Assembly: GCA_039105265.1 (NCBI GenBank)
Contig: JAPFFF010000002.1
Coordinates: 2,294,001-2,358,000, forward strand
DNA length: 64,000 nt
Reading direction: 5' to 3'
Source: Tritrichomonas musculus
Lineage: Eukaryota > Parabasalia > Tritrichomonadida > Tritrichomonadidae
The number at the start of each line of letters is the position of its first letter. Position 1 is the first letter of the stretch. A program made the position numbers and the translations under genes. This document shows positions 1 to 8,817 of the stretch, piece by piece. The notes under the pieces were generated by a model, which saw only the letters and a list, made by a program, of their open reading frames with translations, was not told the origin of the DNA and did not search any database.

Positions 1-3000
1 TCTTCATAAAAGTGCTAACAAATTCATTAAATCCTGTATGAGCTTCATATTGTGAAACAGATTTAACATCATCGATAATCAATCCGTGGTCTAACAGAAA
101 CCAGAGATAATAATTTGAGAAAATCATGTATTCATCATGAGTATCAAGAAGCATTGTAAGCTTGCGTTCTTCCATATCTGTAGAAGTTAATTTATTTGTT
201 TTCATGTAATTGTACATATAAGTCCCAATTGTTGATTCATCGTTTTTGATATTGATATTGCGAAACACAGGAGGGAAATTGATAAAATAGTTTATCTTTG
301 AGGTGGGACATTTTAGTTTAACTTCTGCGTAGAACAAATATGATGGTTTATTTGAGAATCTTGATGAGTTTGTTATGATATCAAGGCATCTCTTTTTTGA
401 AGCTTTATCTTTAACATCAATTCGTCTAATAAATGCTCCAGGCATATACATTATACCTCCATGATACTTATTAAATTCATGTCTGCAAGATGAGAACGAT
501 GATGGATACAAAGAGTTAAAATCAATTCCGACGATATGTGTCTGAACATTTTGATTATCACTTGAAATGACTCTGTTGTTTTGAATGTCATAACGGAATT
601 TATTGATGTGAGTTTCATCTTTAATATTCACTCGATGCATTACATTAGAGAGCCCTCCTGTGATGGCATTTCGAATGGAGTAGTATTCACGTTCATCATT
701 GATGAGTGTTGGTAAATGATGCAATTTACAATATTTTTTTAATTGGATTCGTAGAGCTGTTATTTTAGGGTCATCTCTTTTACGAAGTTTATTACATTCA
801 GCACATGCCAATAAGCAGTTATCAATTTGATGACCTTTATTATTGTCAATTCTATCCAATGTAGGCTTATTTTGATATGTAAAATGTTCATGACATAAAT
901 GGCATTTCCCTTTATTTGGGTCGTCATACATTTTCATAAAAGCTTCGAAATCATTTTCTGACACACATTTTGTTAAATCTCGTTGTGGTTTTTTAGGGTT
1001 TAATCTATTGTATTTCTCATCTTGGTTATAATAACTATCACATTTATATTGCCACCATTTCTGGCTTGGTTTGAATGTATTGTATTTATTTGTAATTTCA
1101 ATATTGTTCCTTGGGTTAAAATCTTTATAAGCCAAAGCATATTTGATGCACGAAGCATTCTTTGATAATGAGAGATTTGAAAGAAAATCAACGTTGTATT
1201 GAGCATTGAGTGCTATTAGATTATCAATCGGTTTAATCATCATTTCAACATCATTATCATTGTAGGCCAATAAGTATTCCCATCGTGTTGCAAAACGTTT
1301 TGAATCTTCAAGATAAGCATCATATTCTTCTTTAGTGAGAGGATTCTTTTGATTGAGATAGCTATAAAAATCATCATATGAAAATGGTTCTGATTTCGAT
1401 AATACTTCATTGTAGTTCTTATCGTTGATTGCTTCGTAAGGGAACACACCTTTTATATCACAAGCTTTAGCTTGGGTATTGCTTTGCAATTCATCGATTC
1501 CCCCACAAACGCTCGCGTTTGAGTCAACGATTACGTTGCCAAAATCAATTCCAGCGGTAAGGCCGCAGTCGAAGCCGAAGTCTTCGCCAAATTGCTTTAA
1601 TGTACCTCCTGCAACAAATGACTGGGCGTCTATGAATCTCAACTTTGTTGGATAATTATCTGATGTGAGAATGAATTGTTTTAACGAAGATAGGGTTCCT
1701 ATTATTGAATTTGATTCGACTTTCCAAAAGGAATAATTGAAATATTGTTTAAAGAGATTGCTGTCAAAACGTGATGAGTTGAACCCTAATACAGTAATTA
1801 CATTCATATTTTTGTTAATAGAGGTGTCCGGTAAGAATGAATTGTAATACGATATTTTATCTGCATAGACTTTCATTGATTGTTCGAACAACCATTCTAT
1901 CCATTGTGGAATGAACTCTTGAGAGTCTCTTAATGAGAAATTCTTTGTTGTCAAGCCACTTAAAGTCTTCACACAAGATGAAACTGATAACGGAATCAAT
2001 CTTGAATTTATTGTTGTTGAGTTAGAGATTGATTTATTTATTGATTGCTCCATTGTTTCGAAATCATATGTTATATAGTATATTTCAGGTTTCCATTGAA
2101 GATTGTATGCTAAACAGTATTCATAAACAGGGTTATTCAATATGTGAGGACAATAAGGTAAAGCTTCTTTAACTGGTATGAAGTTCTTTTTGAATTCACC
2201 ATCGCAACGCTTAACATGAGATTCAAATCTATTAATATTTTTTGGTCCGTAATGAATATATGAATGACATTTCGGGCAGATATGGATGTTTGTAAGCTTT
2301 TCAGGGTTCTTGATATACATTATATGGATGATTTGACTTTGAGTGAAAAGCAATGCAGAATATGTTGTAAATGTTTTATCGAAGAACCACTGCTCTGATA
2401 AATCATAATATTGCTCAGAATCTGTCTTAAAAAACTCATATATATTGATATTGATGCGATTCTTTTGTGCTAAATCTTTCATTTGCTCCATTGAAACACC
2501 TTCAAATTCATCTAGTATTTTCTTTCCCTCATTTGGAATCTTTGTACTGTATATAATGTTGTGTTCTTTGAGAAGGAGTTTCTTTGCGATTTTGGTTCGT
2601 TCTTTAGTTTTATATGTTTTGGTATCTGCGAGTTTTTCATTTAAACATACTGCTAAGAATCTGAAGAAACATAGTTTATCATCTTCATTGTCAGCAATAA
2701 TGAAATCATTTTTGATGAATTCGATTGGCAAATCCTTTATACGACCGGTTATTCTTCTCATTCTTGAAACTGTGAAAGCTATTGAACCAACTAATATAAG
2801 TTTTGTGCTTGATGATTCTGTCTCATATGAGTGAAGAACGGATTCGATATATAATTTCACTATTTCAAGATCTTCAAATTTACTGATGATGATGGGGACC
2901 ATTGATTGATAGTTCTTCCAAATAATATCTCTAGCTATATATTCGTATTTCTCTTCTAATGATTCAAAATCATAAGTGTATGTTTCGAAGACTCCTGATA

Positions 3001-3811
3001 GTTGAAAATGAACCTTAAATGGTTTCAGCTCTTTCTTGTATACATTGTGAAGACACTCAAAGATATTATCTAATGATGCAATTTGATTGAAATAATATGT
3101 TGTTATAGGACCTCGTTCAACAGCATTTTCTGTGGGATATTTATTATAGTGATTCCATTCATTTACAGCTCTATCGAAATCATGTGGCTCGTTAATCATA
3201 AGGAAATCACTGTGTTTTGATGTGAAATTGTGTGCGAATTTATCGAGATATTCATATAGTTCTTCATTCTCTGGAAAGTATTGTTTTTGATGATTTTTGA
3301 TTAATGGAGCCTCAAGGATGATTAATCTCTCAGTCTTCTGTAAAACTGGATGTTTTTGTTCTTTGATTAATTGTATTGCATCATCAACTGCTTCATAAGC
3401 CCTATTAATAGCTTCTTTTATCTCGAATTCTCTCTCGATTTGTTGTTGTTTTGTGTTGAAATAGCGTTCATCTTCTTCATTAATATCTTCTTCAAAGTAA
3501 TCATCACGTTTGAGTATATCTTGGTAGTGCTGTTCATGTGAATCATCCAATATTCGTTTAAGTTTATGCACATGTATAATGAAACTATCTATATCTTCTG
3601 CAGTTGGTAAATCATTTTTTATAAGTCTGTGAGCATTACGATTATTAAGCCAATCACATAATACTTCTACGTTTTTCCTTCTATTCCAAGCATCTGTTTT
3701 AGCAGTTGTTGTAATTGGTAGATTTGCATTGAAAAGTGTGTTAATACTTGTGATTAATACAACAATATCAGCATTACTAATATTTTTAAGTGATCGGTAA
3801 TTGTATGCCAT
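1..3811 (-). CDS. Family B DNA polymerase (protein-primed type) with internal HNH motif, C-terminal end outside window
   Basis: The frame is open from the ATG at 3811 to the window edge (about 1270 codons), so the C-terminal palm lies outside. Seen in one frame: a C2HC zinc-finger-like segment (Cys512, Cys515, a His and Cys537); exonuclease motif I YDFE (Asp583), motif II NSSRFD (about 678-683), a KGVFPYE motif typical of the protein-primed family, motif III around YNDNDV (about 847-852); an HNH-like zinc motif (Cys970, Cys973, LDRID, then ACAEC) and polymerase motif A DFNSLYPS (Asp1097). Known of the family: template-directed replication of linear DNA with a protein primer and 3'-5' proofreading. 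The HNH motif between exonuclease and palm is unusual. A T-rich box precedes the ATG as in the elements beside it, so it may belong to element A, which carries a different polymerase at its other end; it could also be from a separate element. Confidence 0.85.
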   Translation of the reverse strand, partial: MAYNYRSLKNISNADIVVLITSINTLFNANLPITTTAKTDAWNRRKNVEVLCDWLNNRNAHRLIKNDLPTAEDIDSFIIHVHKLKRILDDSHEQHYQDILKRDDYFEEDINEEDERYFNTKQQQIEREFEIKEAINRAYEAVDDAIQLIKEQKHPVLQKTERLIILEAPLIKNHQKQYFPENEELYEYLDKFAHNFTSKHSDFLMINEPHDFDRAVNEWNHYNKYPTENAVERGPITTYYFNQIASLDNIFECLHNVYKKELKPFKVHFQLSGVFETYTYDFESLEEKYEYIARDIIWKNYQSMVPIIISKFEDLEIVKLYIESVLHSYETESSSTKLILVGSIAFTVSRMRRITGRIKDLPIEFIKNDFIIADNEDDKLCFFRFLAVCLNEKLADTKTYKTKERTKIAKKLLLKEHNIIYSTKIPNEGKKILDEFEGVSMEQMKDLAQKNRININIYEFFKTDSEQYYDLSEQWFFDKTFTTYSALLFTQSQIIHIMYIKNPEKLTNIHICPKCHSYIHYGPKNINRFESHVKRCDGEFKKNFIPVKEALPYCPHILNNPVYEYCLAYNLQWKPEIYYITYDFETMEQSINKSISNSTTINSRLIPLSVSSCVKTLSGLTTKNFSLRDSQEFIPQWIEWLFEQSMKVYADKISYYNSFLPDTSINKNMNVITVLGFNSSRFDSNLFKQYFNYSFWKVESNSIIGTLSSLKQFILTSDNYPTKLRFIDAQSFVAGGTLKQFGEDFGFDCGLTAGIDFGNVIVDSNASVCGGIDELQSNTQAKACDIKGVFPYEAINDKNYNEVLSKSEPFSYDDFYSYLNQKNPLTKEEYDAYLEDSKRFATRWEYLLAYNDNDVEMMIKPIDNLIALNAQYNVDFLSNLSLSKNASCIKYALAYKDFNPRNNIEITNKYNTFKPSQKWWQYKCDSYYNQDEKYNRLNPKKPQRDLTKCVSENDFEAFMKMYDDPNKGKCHLCHEHFTYQNKPTLDRIDNNKGHQIDNCLLACAECNKLRKRDDPKITALRIQLKKYCKLHHLPTLINDEREYYSIRNAITGGLSNVMHRVNIKDETHINKFRYDIQNNRVISSDNQNVQTHIVGIDFNSLYPSSFSSCRHEFNKYHGGIMYMPGAFIRRIDVKDKASKKRCLDIITNSSRFSNKPSYLFYAEVKLKCPTSKINYFINFPPVFRNINIKNDESTIGTYMYNYMKTNKLTSTDMEERKLTMLLDTHDEYMIFSNYYLWFLLDHGLIIDDVKSVSQYEAHTGFNEFVSTFMK

Positions 3812-3980
3812 TTAGGTGAAAATAAAAATTTAAAAAAATATTGATTTGCTCTTTGGTGATTCTGGGGCTGAAATTATTTGATTCCAAAAAGTGCTACAAA
3901 TCCTTGAGTTTCATAGTTGGGGTTCACAGTGTTGTAGACAATGAGCTAGAAATCCTAGAGTTCAATGTGGTGGCCCAAAA
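3812..3980. promoter_or_regulatory. Divergent intergenic region between polymerase gene and virion-protein gene
   Basis: This 169-bp gap separates two genes reading away from each other. The side facing the minus-strand polymerase gene has T-runs on the coding strand at about 3815-3840, like the boxes before other genes in the window. I looked here for a left terminus of element A (an AGTAG-type end or an inverted copy of 58350-58722) and saw none. Confidence 0.45.
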
Positions 3981-5474
3981 ATGACGAAACGGCCGGAGAA
4001 ACCAATAAGGGGGAACCGCGAAAATGCTTCAAAATTATCTGACCCCCAATACGCACATACATATACTACTCAGGTTAATGATCAAGTGTATTTACCATTG
4101 GAAACTACTTATAATTCATCAATTGACGGAGTTGTAGATGAAGTATACTCTAACAGAATTAATTTTAAGTATCCTCCTGAATGGAACACATCTAATGTTA
4201 ATGAAAAAATAATTGGTATTCGATCTATTAATATAAAGCGTAAACATAAAACACTGAATTTTATATTATACGTGCGAAAATATAAAAAAGATACGTTCGA
4301 TGAGGGGTTCACTGAGAGTAAAGTCGTTTACTTGATTGATCTAATAGATCGTATATTAGATGATCTTCCTGATGTGTTTTGGAATTATATTAATAATCCT
4401 ACGAAGAGAAGTTTAAAAGAAGAAATCAATGATAAATCTCAAAATAAATATCATAAATATTATTATCGATTAGATCGTATTGAGAAAATTGATGTAATGA
4501 AGTCTGTATTAAAATATAATGAGTTGTATATGTTTATGAGATATGCATTAGAATCTAAAGAAATAGAAGATATTAATAATGAATTGAATAATAGCGAAGG
4601 TATTGAAAATCAAATAGAGATTCGTTTGGCGAATATGAAAGCTACTGAAATTAATGTGTTTCGTATTCCCATTAACATAACGATTGATGAAGATGATACA
4701 TGGAATGATATTCGAAATAAGTTAATAAAATGCGTTAATAGAATGAGTTTATATAATTATATGCATGATGAAATATTTAAATATTATATTGATGATCCCG
4801 ATGAACTTGTAGATAAAATAAATCGCTTAAATAGTATTCGTGATGATTATGAGTTAATGCTATGGTGGTTTAAAGATATAATTGGATATGATTTACCTTT
4901 CTATATCACTAGTGAAGATGTTGATATATTCAATTACAGTTATAAACAAATGAAGCAATTAGTATTCGAGAAGTCTGATGATGATTACTACTGTGATTAT
5001 TTGATTATTCCTAATAATGATGAATCATATAATAATGCATATAAATGGAATGATCATGAAACCGATTATGGGTATCCATATTTATTTAATGAGGGTGATG
5101 TATCATTTGATAGTAAGTGTTTTGTATTCGATTTAGATACACGAAATTTTCTTAATATCGGATCTAGTAAAAATCAAAATCCGACTGAGTATATATGTAA
5201 ATATCATCGAAATCTATACTTTCATAACATCAGAACCGATATAGATTGTAGAATCGCTGCGTCATTCGCGAGTCAATCGAATCATAATATCATAGGTAAA
5301 ACTAACGAGACATTCGAAAACATTAAATATTATAAGATTAATGATAACGGTGATTCGTTTTGGATTGAGTGTTACGATAACGATGATATCAATATCCCGA
5401 TTAATTTTAACGATGATGTTGTTCTTACAATGGATTTAGTGTTCTTGCAGAATCGGAAACTACTGTATTCTTAA
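3981..5474 (+). CDS. Conserved virion-protein candidate of element A
   Basis: This 497-residue protein has a relative in element D (16903-18153). They match at the N-terminal third (NRxxFxYPxxWxTSN followed by IIGxRxI, residues about 58-90) and at the C-terminal end (FWIE, then a hydrophobic strand ending in KLLYS or KLMYV). The middle differs in length. The strand-rich, charge-poor ends with no membrane segment or catalytic motif resemble a jelly-roll virion protein; the N-terminal pattern recalls the penton-like proteins at 53925 and 32039. It lies first in a tight run with integrase and ATPase, the next ATG coming 10 bp after its stop. Function is inferred only; a minor capsid or penton role is the best guess. 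Confidence 0.6.
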   Translation: MTKRPEKPIRGNRENASKLSDPQYAHTYTTQVNDQVYLPLETTYNSSIDGVVDEVYSNRINFKYPPEWNTSNVNEKIIGIRSINIKRKHKTLNFILYVRKYKKDTFDEGFTESKVVYLIDLIDRILDDLPDVFWNYINNPTKRSLKEEINDKSQNKYHKYYYRLDRIEKIDVMKSVLKYNELYMFMRYALESKEIEDINNELNNSEGIENQIEIRLANMKATEINVFRIPINITIDEDDTWNDIRNKLIKCVNRMSLYNYMHDEIFKYYIDDPDELVDKINRLNSIRDDYELMLWWFKDIIGYDLPFYITSEDVDIFNYSYKQMKQLVFEKSDDDYYCDYLIIPNNDESYNNAYKWNDHETDYGYPYLFNEGDVSFDSKCFVFDLDTRNFLNIGSSKNQNPTEYICKYHRNLYFHNIRTDIDCRIAASFASQSNHNIIGKTNETFENIKYYKINDNGDSFWIECYDNDDINIPINFNDDVVLTMDLVFLQNRKLLYS

Positions 5475-5484
5475 TGTTATATAA

Positions 5485-6585
5485 ATGAGTTCCGAAGAAA
5501 CCTTTACAAAGCAGAGTCGAGTTAAATTCAAAACCATTGATGAAGTTTATTCTAAGTATCCAACCAATACGTTATCGAAATTCAAGAGAATCGCTAATAG
5601 ATATGGTTTCACGGATGATGAAGCTAAAGACTATCTTCAAAACAAAGTCGTTCATGATCAACATATTCCACCACCCAAATTCATGCATATCTATTCGAAG
5701 ATTCAACATGCGTTTCAAATGGATACATTTATTGGAGATCCAGACTATTTGATGTTCGTTAACGTTAACACGCGTAAAGCATATGCGTATGAGATGATCA
5801 ATAAAGGTGCTAAACAAGTGTTGAAATCATTAACCGAGTTCATCAAATCAGAACCAAAGTGTAAGTCTATCATATCAGATGAAGATGCATCATACTTATC
5901 GAAATCCGTACTCGATTTCATGAGAGAACATAATATTGTATATACAACAACGACCGATAATGATCATAACAAACTCGGTATCATTAATAGATTCATGAGA
6001 ACCATTCGTGATATGAAAGCTAATGAACCAAACACTGATATACTATCATTAGTAGAATCCTATAACGATATGCCACATCGATCTCTTAATTATAAATCTC
6101 CGAATGAGATAACAGATGAAGATGAGTTAGAGTATATCGATAAGATGGAACGTCAAGTAAATCCATATCATTTCAAACCTGGTGATCTAGTTAGAGTAGT
6201 TCTTGATAAGAGTCCATTAACGAAACGTCGTTCGAATCTATCTAAAGAGTCTTACGTCGTTGATTCCAAAGATGGTAATCAGTTTCTAATTCGATCTACC
6301 GATGGATCTGTAGATACCGTCCCTGGATATAAACTCGTGAAGTCATCCAATAACGTTCCACTAGCGACATCAATCAAAGATGGTAAACGCGGTATCGTTA
6401 AAGAGATTCGATCTTATAACAAGAAGAGAGATACATATACGATTACATATGAAGGTTCAACCGTTGAAGATACTATCAAATCGAAATATCTACGCGAAGG
6501 TCATCCAACTAAATTATCGACAATGGAACGTCAATACTGGATGAATCAAAATACCATCCCCGATCAAATAAGAAAGTTCATTTAA
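5485..6585 (+). CDS. Retroviral-type integrase of element A
   Basis: This 366-residue protein carries an RNase H-fold integrase core: QMDTF around Asp80, strand LMFVNVNTRKAYAY, SDEDASYLS around 131-138 and helix RFMRTIRDM near 168-176. The C-terminal part has an SH3-like region (FKPGDLVRV at about 231, then SKESYVVDS) and a second small beta domain (RGIVKEI to YLREG, about 300-340) that may bind chromatin or DNA. Polinton integrases of this family join element ends to host DNA with a short target duplication. The relative at 18165-19250 in D is similar over its whole length. It starts 10 bp after the upstream stop and lacks the T-rich box seen before most genes here, suggesting a shared transcript with its neighbours. 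Confidence 0.9.
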   Translation: MSSEETFTKQSRVKFKTIDEVYSKYPTNTLSKFKRIANRYGFTDDEAKDYLQNKVVHDQHIPPPKFMHIYSKIQHAFQMDTFIGDPDYLMFVNVNTRKAYAYEMINKGAKQVLKSLTEFIKSEPKCKSIISDEDASYLSKSVLDFMREHNIVYTTTTDNDHNKLGIINRFMRTIRDMKANEPNTDILSLVESYNDMPHRSLNYKSPNEITDEDELEYIDKMERQVNPYHFKPGDLVRVVLDKSPLTKRRSNLSKESYVVDSKDGNQFLIRSTDGSVDTVPGYKLVKSSNNVPLATSIKDGKRGIVKEIRSYNKKRDTYTITYEGSTVEDTIKSKYLREGHPTKLSTMERQYWMNQNTIPDQIRKFI

Positions 6586-6595
6586 CTTACTATAA

Positions 6596-7447
6596 ATGAG
6601 TCAAATCAAGAAAGTTGAAGATCTAATCGAAGACACATTACGTAAGAATCAACGAGATATTGAAATGGCGTTGATTAAACCACTCGCTCCTGAATATCCA
6701 TTCTCGTCAAACGGTATCTACTTTCTAATCGGTAAGATGGGAGCTGGTAAATCGTTTTGGATATGGCGTCACATCATGATAACTGAACGACTATTCACGA
6801 AACCATATTACAGTAAAATCATATTCTGTTCCACGTCTGGTAAACTCGATAAAACAGCTGAAGTACTATCCAAGAATGTAAAGACCCCTATTGATTACAT
6901 CAAAGAAGAGAATCTACTTCCATATCTCAAACGACATCTACGACGTAAACTCAAATACTATGCGATGGTCAAACACGTCCTATCTAAAATGGTTGAAACT
7001 AATGAAGAAATGGCTAGAATCATCCAGAAACACTCGTTAATGGAAATCGAAGATCGAATAGCATATATAGCATCCAAGTTAGTTCAGTATCAGACCGCAT
7101 CGTATCCGTTCAACACGTTACTCGTATTAGATGACGCTGCTGGATCCCCATTACTGAAGAACGGTAACAGTGAACTATGTCGGTTACTAACGAAAACGAG
7201 ACACTTCAATCTGACTTGTATCATAGCTGTTCAAACATTACGATTCGTTCATCTAAATGTTAAACGATTGGCCACTGATATCATATGCTATAGCGGTTTC
7301 AGTAAAGAAGATTTCACATCGATGTTACAACAGACTCCAAACAATCTCGATATCAAGTCAACTACAATCGAATATCTAAATCATAAGGGTCAACATGATC
7401 GATTCATCATCAATATCACCGCCAACGAATCACATTTCGAGCAATAA
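6596..7447 (+). CDS. FtsK/A32-type genome-packaging ATPase of element A
   Basis: This 283-residue P-loop ATPase has Walker A GKMGAGKS at residues 46-53 and Walker B LLVLDD at about 175-180, followed by LTKTRHFNLTCII and VQTLRF, the sensor-like strand region typical of the A32-like branch of FtsK-HerA ATPases. In Polintons, adenovirus-like and giant viruses these enzymes pump DNA into the capsid. D (19261-20118) and B (45252-46103) carry relatives; those of A and B have the same length. The ATG lies 10 bp after the integrase stop without an intervening T-rich box, so a polycistronic message is plausible. Many basic residues lie between the two Walker motifs (KRHLRRKLK). Confidence 0.92.
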   Translation: MSQIKKVEDLIEDTLRKNQRDIEMALIKPLAPEYPFSSNGIYFLIGKMGAGKSFWIWRHIMITERLFTKPYYSKIIFCSTSGKLDKTAEVLSKNVKTPIDYIKEENLLPYLKRHLRRKLKYYAMVKHVLSKMVETNEEMARIIQKHSLMEIEDRIAYIASKLVQYQTASYPFNTLLVLDDAAGSPLLKNGNSELCRLLTKTRHFNLTCIIAVQTLRFVHLNVKRLATDIICYSGFSKEDFTSMLQQTPNNLDIKSTTIEYLNHKGQHDRFIINITANESHFEQ

Positions 7448-7474
7448 ATGAGTATGTTTTTGTGACTTAGAAAC

Positions 7475-7882
7475 ATGGGATTCAAGAGTTTCATTACAAG
7501 TGGTTGGAATAGACTTAAAAGTGATGTCCATCAGGGGCTCATCGGTGCTAAAAACGCTGCACATCGAGTATGGAATGCGACCAAAAAGGGGTTGATCGGT
7601 GCTAAAAACTTCGCTATGAATAATCCGAAAGCTGTCGGTACTATGCTACATGCGATAACACCATTCGCGACCGCATTCAATCCAACGTTAGGTGCTATTA
7701 CATCAGCAGGTGCAAACATATTCAGTCACATGCCGAAAGGTTCCGTTATGGATAAGCTCGTGAAGATCAGTGAACAGTTCGCGCGTGGTGAATTAAAACA
7801 AGGTGGATCGACGACAGCCCAAGCAGTAGCAGATTCACGAAAGAGATCAAATAATAAAGCGATCCCGTTTAGAGGTCTTTAA
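7475..7882 (+). CDS. Small membrane-active minor capsid protein candidate (pVI-like) of element A
   Basis: This 135-residue basic protein has an amphipathic N-terminus (SGWNRLKSDV), two copies of a GLIGAKN motif about 22 residues apart, and a hydrophobic Gly/Ala-rich middle (about 55-85) without a clear signal peptide. Proteins of this kind at this place in Polintons are compared with adenovirus pVI, which disrupts membranes on entry; that role is inferred. The counterparts by position and character are 20136-20666 in D and 44437-44757 in B. A T-rich box (ATGTTTTTG) lies 17-25 bp upstream of the ATG, the first one after the integrase-ATPase run, so a new transcription unit probably starts here. 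Confidence 0.55.
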   Translation: MGFKSFITSGWNRLKSDVHQGLIGAKNAAHRVWNATKKGLIGAKNFAMNNPKAVGTMLHAITPFATAFNPTLGAITSAGANIFSHMPKGSVMDKLVKISEQFARGELKQGGSTTAQAVADSRKRSNNKAIPFRGL

Positions 7883-7892
7883 CGGCCCATAA

Positions 7893-8093
7893 ATGAGTGG
7901 AGCCCGCACTAACGCATATCGTTCAAGCAATTCCGTTATCGTATCTGGTCCTGGTACCATGTATAATGAAGTCACTAGACCGAGATCTTCAACGAAGCAA
8001 TATCATGATAACACTAACACATATGCCGTAACGGTACCATATATCAAAACCAGTAAACGCAGATCCAAAACTCGTAAAAACAAACGTAAGTGA
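7893..8093 (+). CDS. Small basic virion-associated protein candidate of element A
   Basis: This 66-residue protein ends in a strongly basic tail (SKRRSKTRKNKRK). Its centre, GTMYNE followed by NTYAVTV, matches GTMFNE and NTYAVTF in the 142-residue protein of D at 24053-24481, so it is a conserved gene despite its size. The basic tail fits DNA or RNA contact inside a particle. It starts 10 bp after the preceding stop and has no T-rich box of its own. No catalytic motif is visible; function unknown. Confidence 0.6.
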   Translation: MSGARTNAYRSSNSVIVSGPGTMYNEVTRPRSSTKQYHDNTNTYAVTVPYIKTSKRRSKTRKNKRK

Positions 8094-8127
8094 GTATTGT
8101 CTGTGATGATATTTTTGTTGAAATCAA

Positions 8128-8772
8128 ATGAGTTCTAAGTACGTACGTGGAGTGAAACGAAATCAAATCATTCAACGATGGTTGCAAGGGATTGAAGATC
8201 CTGAATATGAAGTGTTTCCGACCAAAAAAGAAGGTAAATATATAGTCAAGTTGAGGGAGACTAAATTAGTAGATCAAACCAATAACGATGTTGATAAACA
8301 GTCTGTCGATGTCGATAAACCGTCTGTCGAAGTAGATAAACAGTCTGTCGATGTAGATAACGATGTCGAGTCTGAAACTGAATCAACACCACCACCTGTA
8401 ATCAAACAACGTAGACCGCGAACATCTAGTAGTACGATTCCATCAACTAGACCAGATTCAATTTCCTCTGGAAACTTTGCTCCGCAAACGATTAATCTCG
8501 AAATACTCGAACAGTTACGTAATCTCGGTGAAGAGATCCGTAATGATAGATTCAAGAAAGAGCAGAAACAGTATATCAAACATGTCGTCAACAAAGAGTT
8601 ATCGAAATCGCGTATTCGTAGTCGATATGTACCAGAAATGTTCCCTGAGTCAGTCGAATCCGAACCAGTTGTTAATGAACCGAAACCAGTCGAATCACAA
8701 CCAGTTGAACCTGAACCTGAACCTGAACCACTTATTGAACAACCCATATTTCGATCACGTATACGACGTTAA
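8128..8772 (+). CDS. Conserved acidic/proline-rich structural protein candidate of element A
   Basis: The first 50 of 214 residues (QRWLQGIEDPEYEVFPTKK and EGKYIVK) match the start of the D protein at 20698-21240, as does the central helix LEILEQLRNLGEE. Between them lies a short tandem repeat of the form VDKxSV (about residues 50-75), visible also in the DNA at 8285-8360, and the C-terminus has a Pro-Glu repeat ending in RSRIRR. The conserved start and helix with a variable linker suggest a scaffold or cement protein. A T-rich box (ATATTTTTG) lies 13-20 bp before the ATG. It is just upstream of the capsid gene in both A and D. Function unknown. Confidence 0.6.
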   Translation: MSSKYVRGVKRNQIIQRWLQGIEDPEYEVFPTKKEGKYIVKLRETKLVDQTNNDVDKQSVDVDKPSVEVDKQSVDVDNDVESETESTPPPVIKQRRPRTSSSTIPSTRPDSISSGNFAPQTINLEILEQLRNLGEEIRNDRFKKEQKQYIKHVVNKELSKSRIRSRYVPEMFPESVESEPVVNEPKPVESQPVEPEPEPEPLIEQPIFRSRIRR

Positions 8773-8817
8773 ACATGAATCCACCATCAACTACCCTTAT
8801 ATTTTTCTGTCAAGTAA

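Noticed and set aside
3812-3980. Left terminus of element A in this gap
   Set aside because: No AGTAG-type end, no inverted match to 58346-58722 and no MITE flank was found.
8274-8747. Minus-strand frame rich in Gly/Ser/Thr opposite 8128-8772
   Set aside because: It mirrors the repetitive coding sequence of the conserved gene on the other strand.
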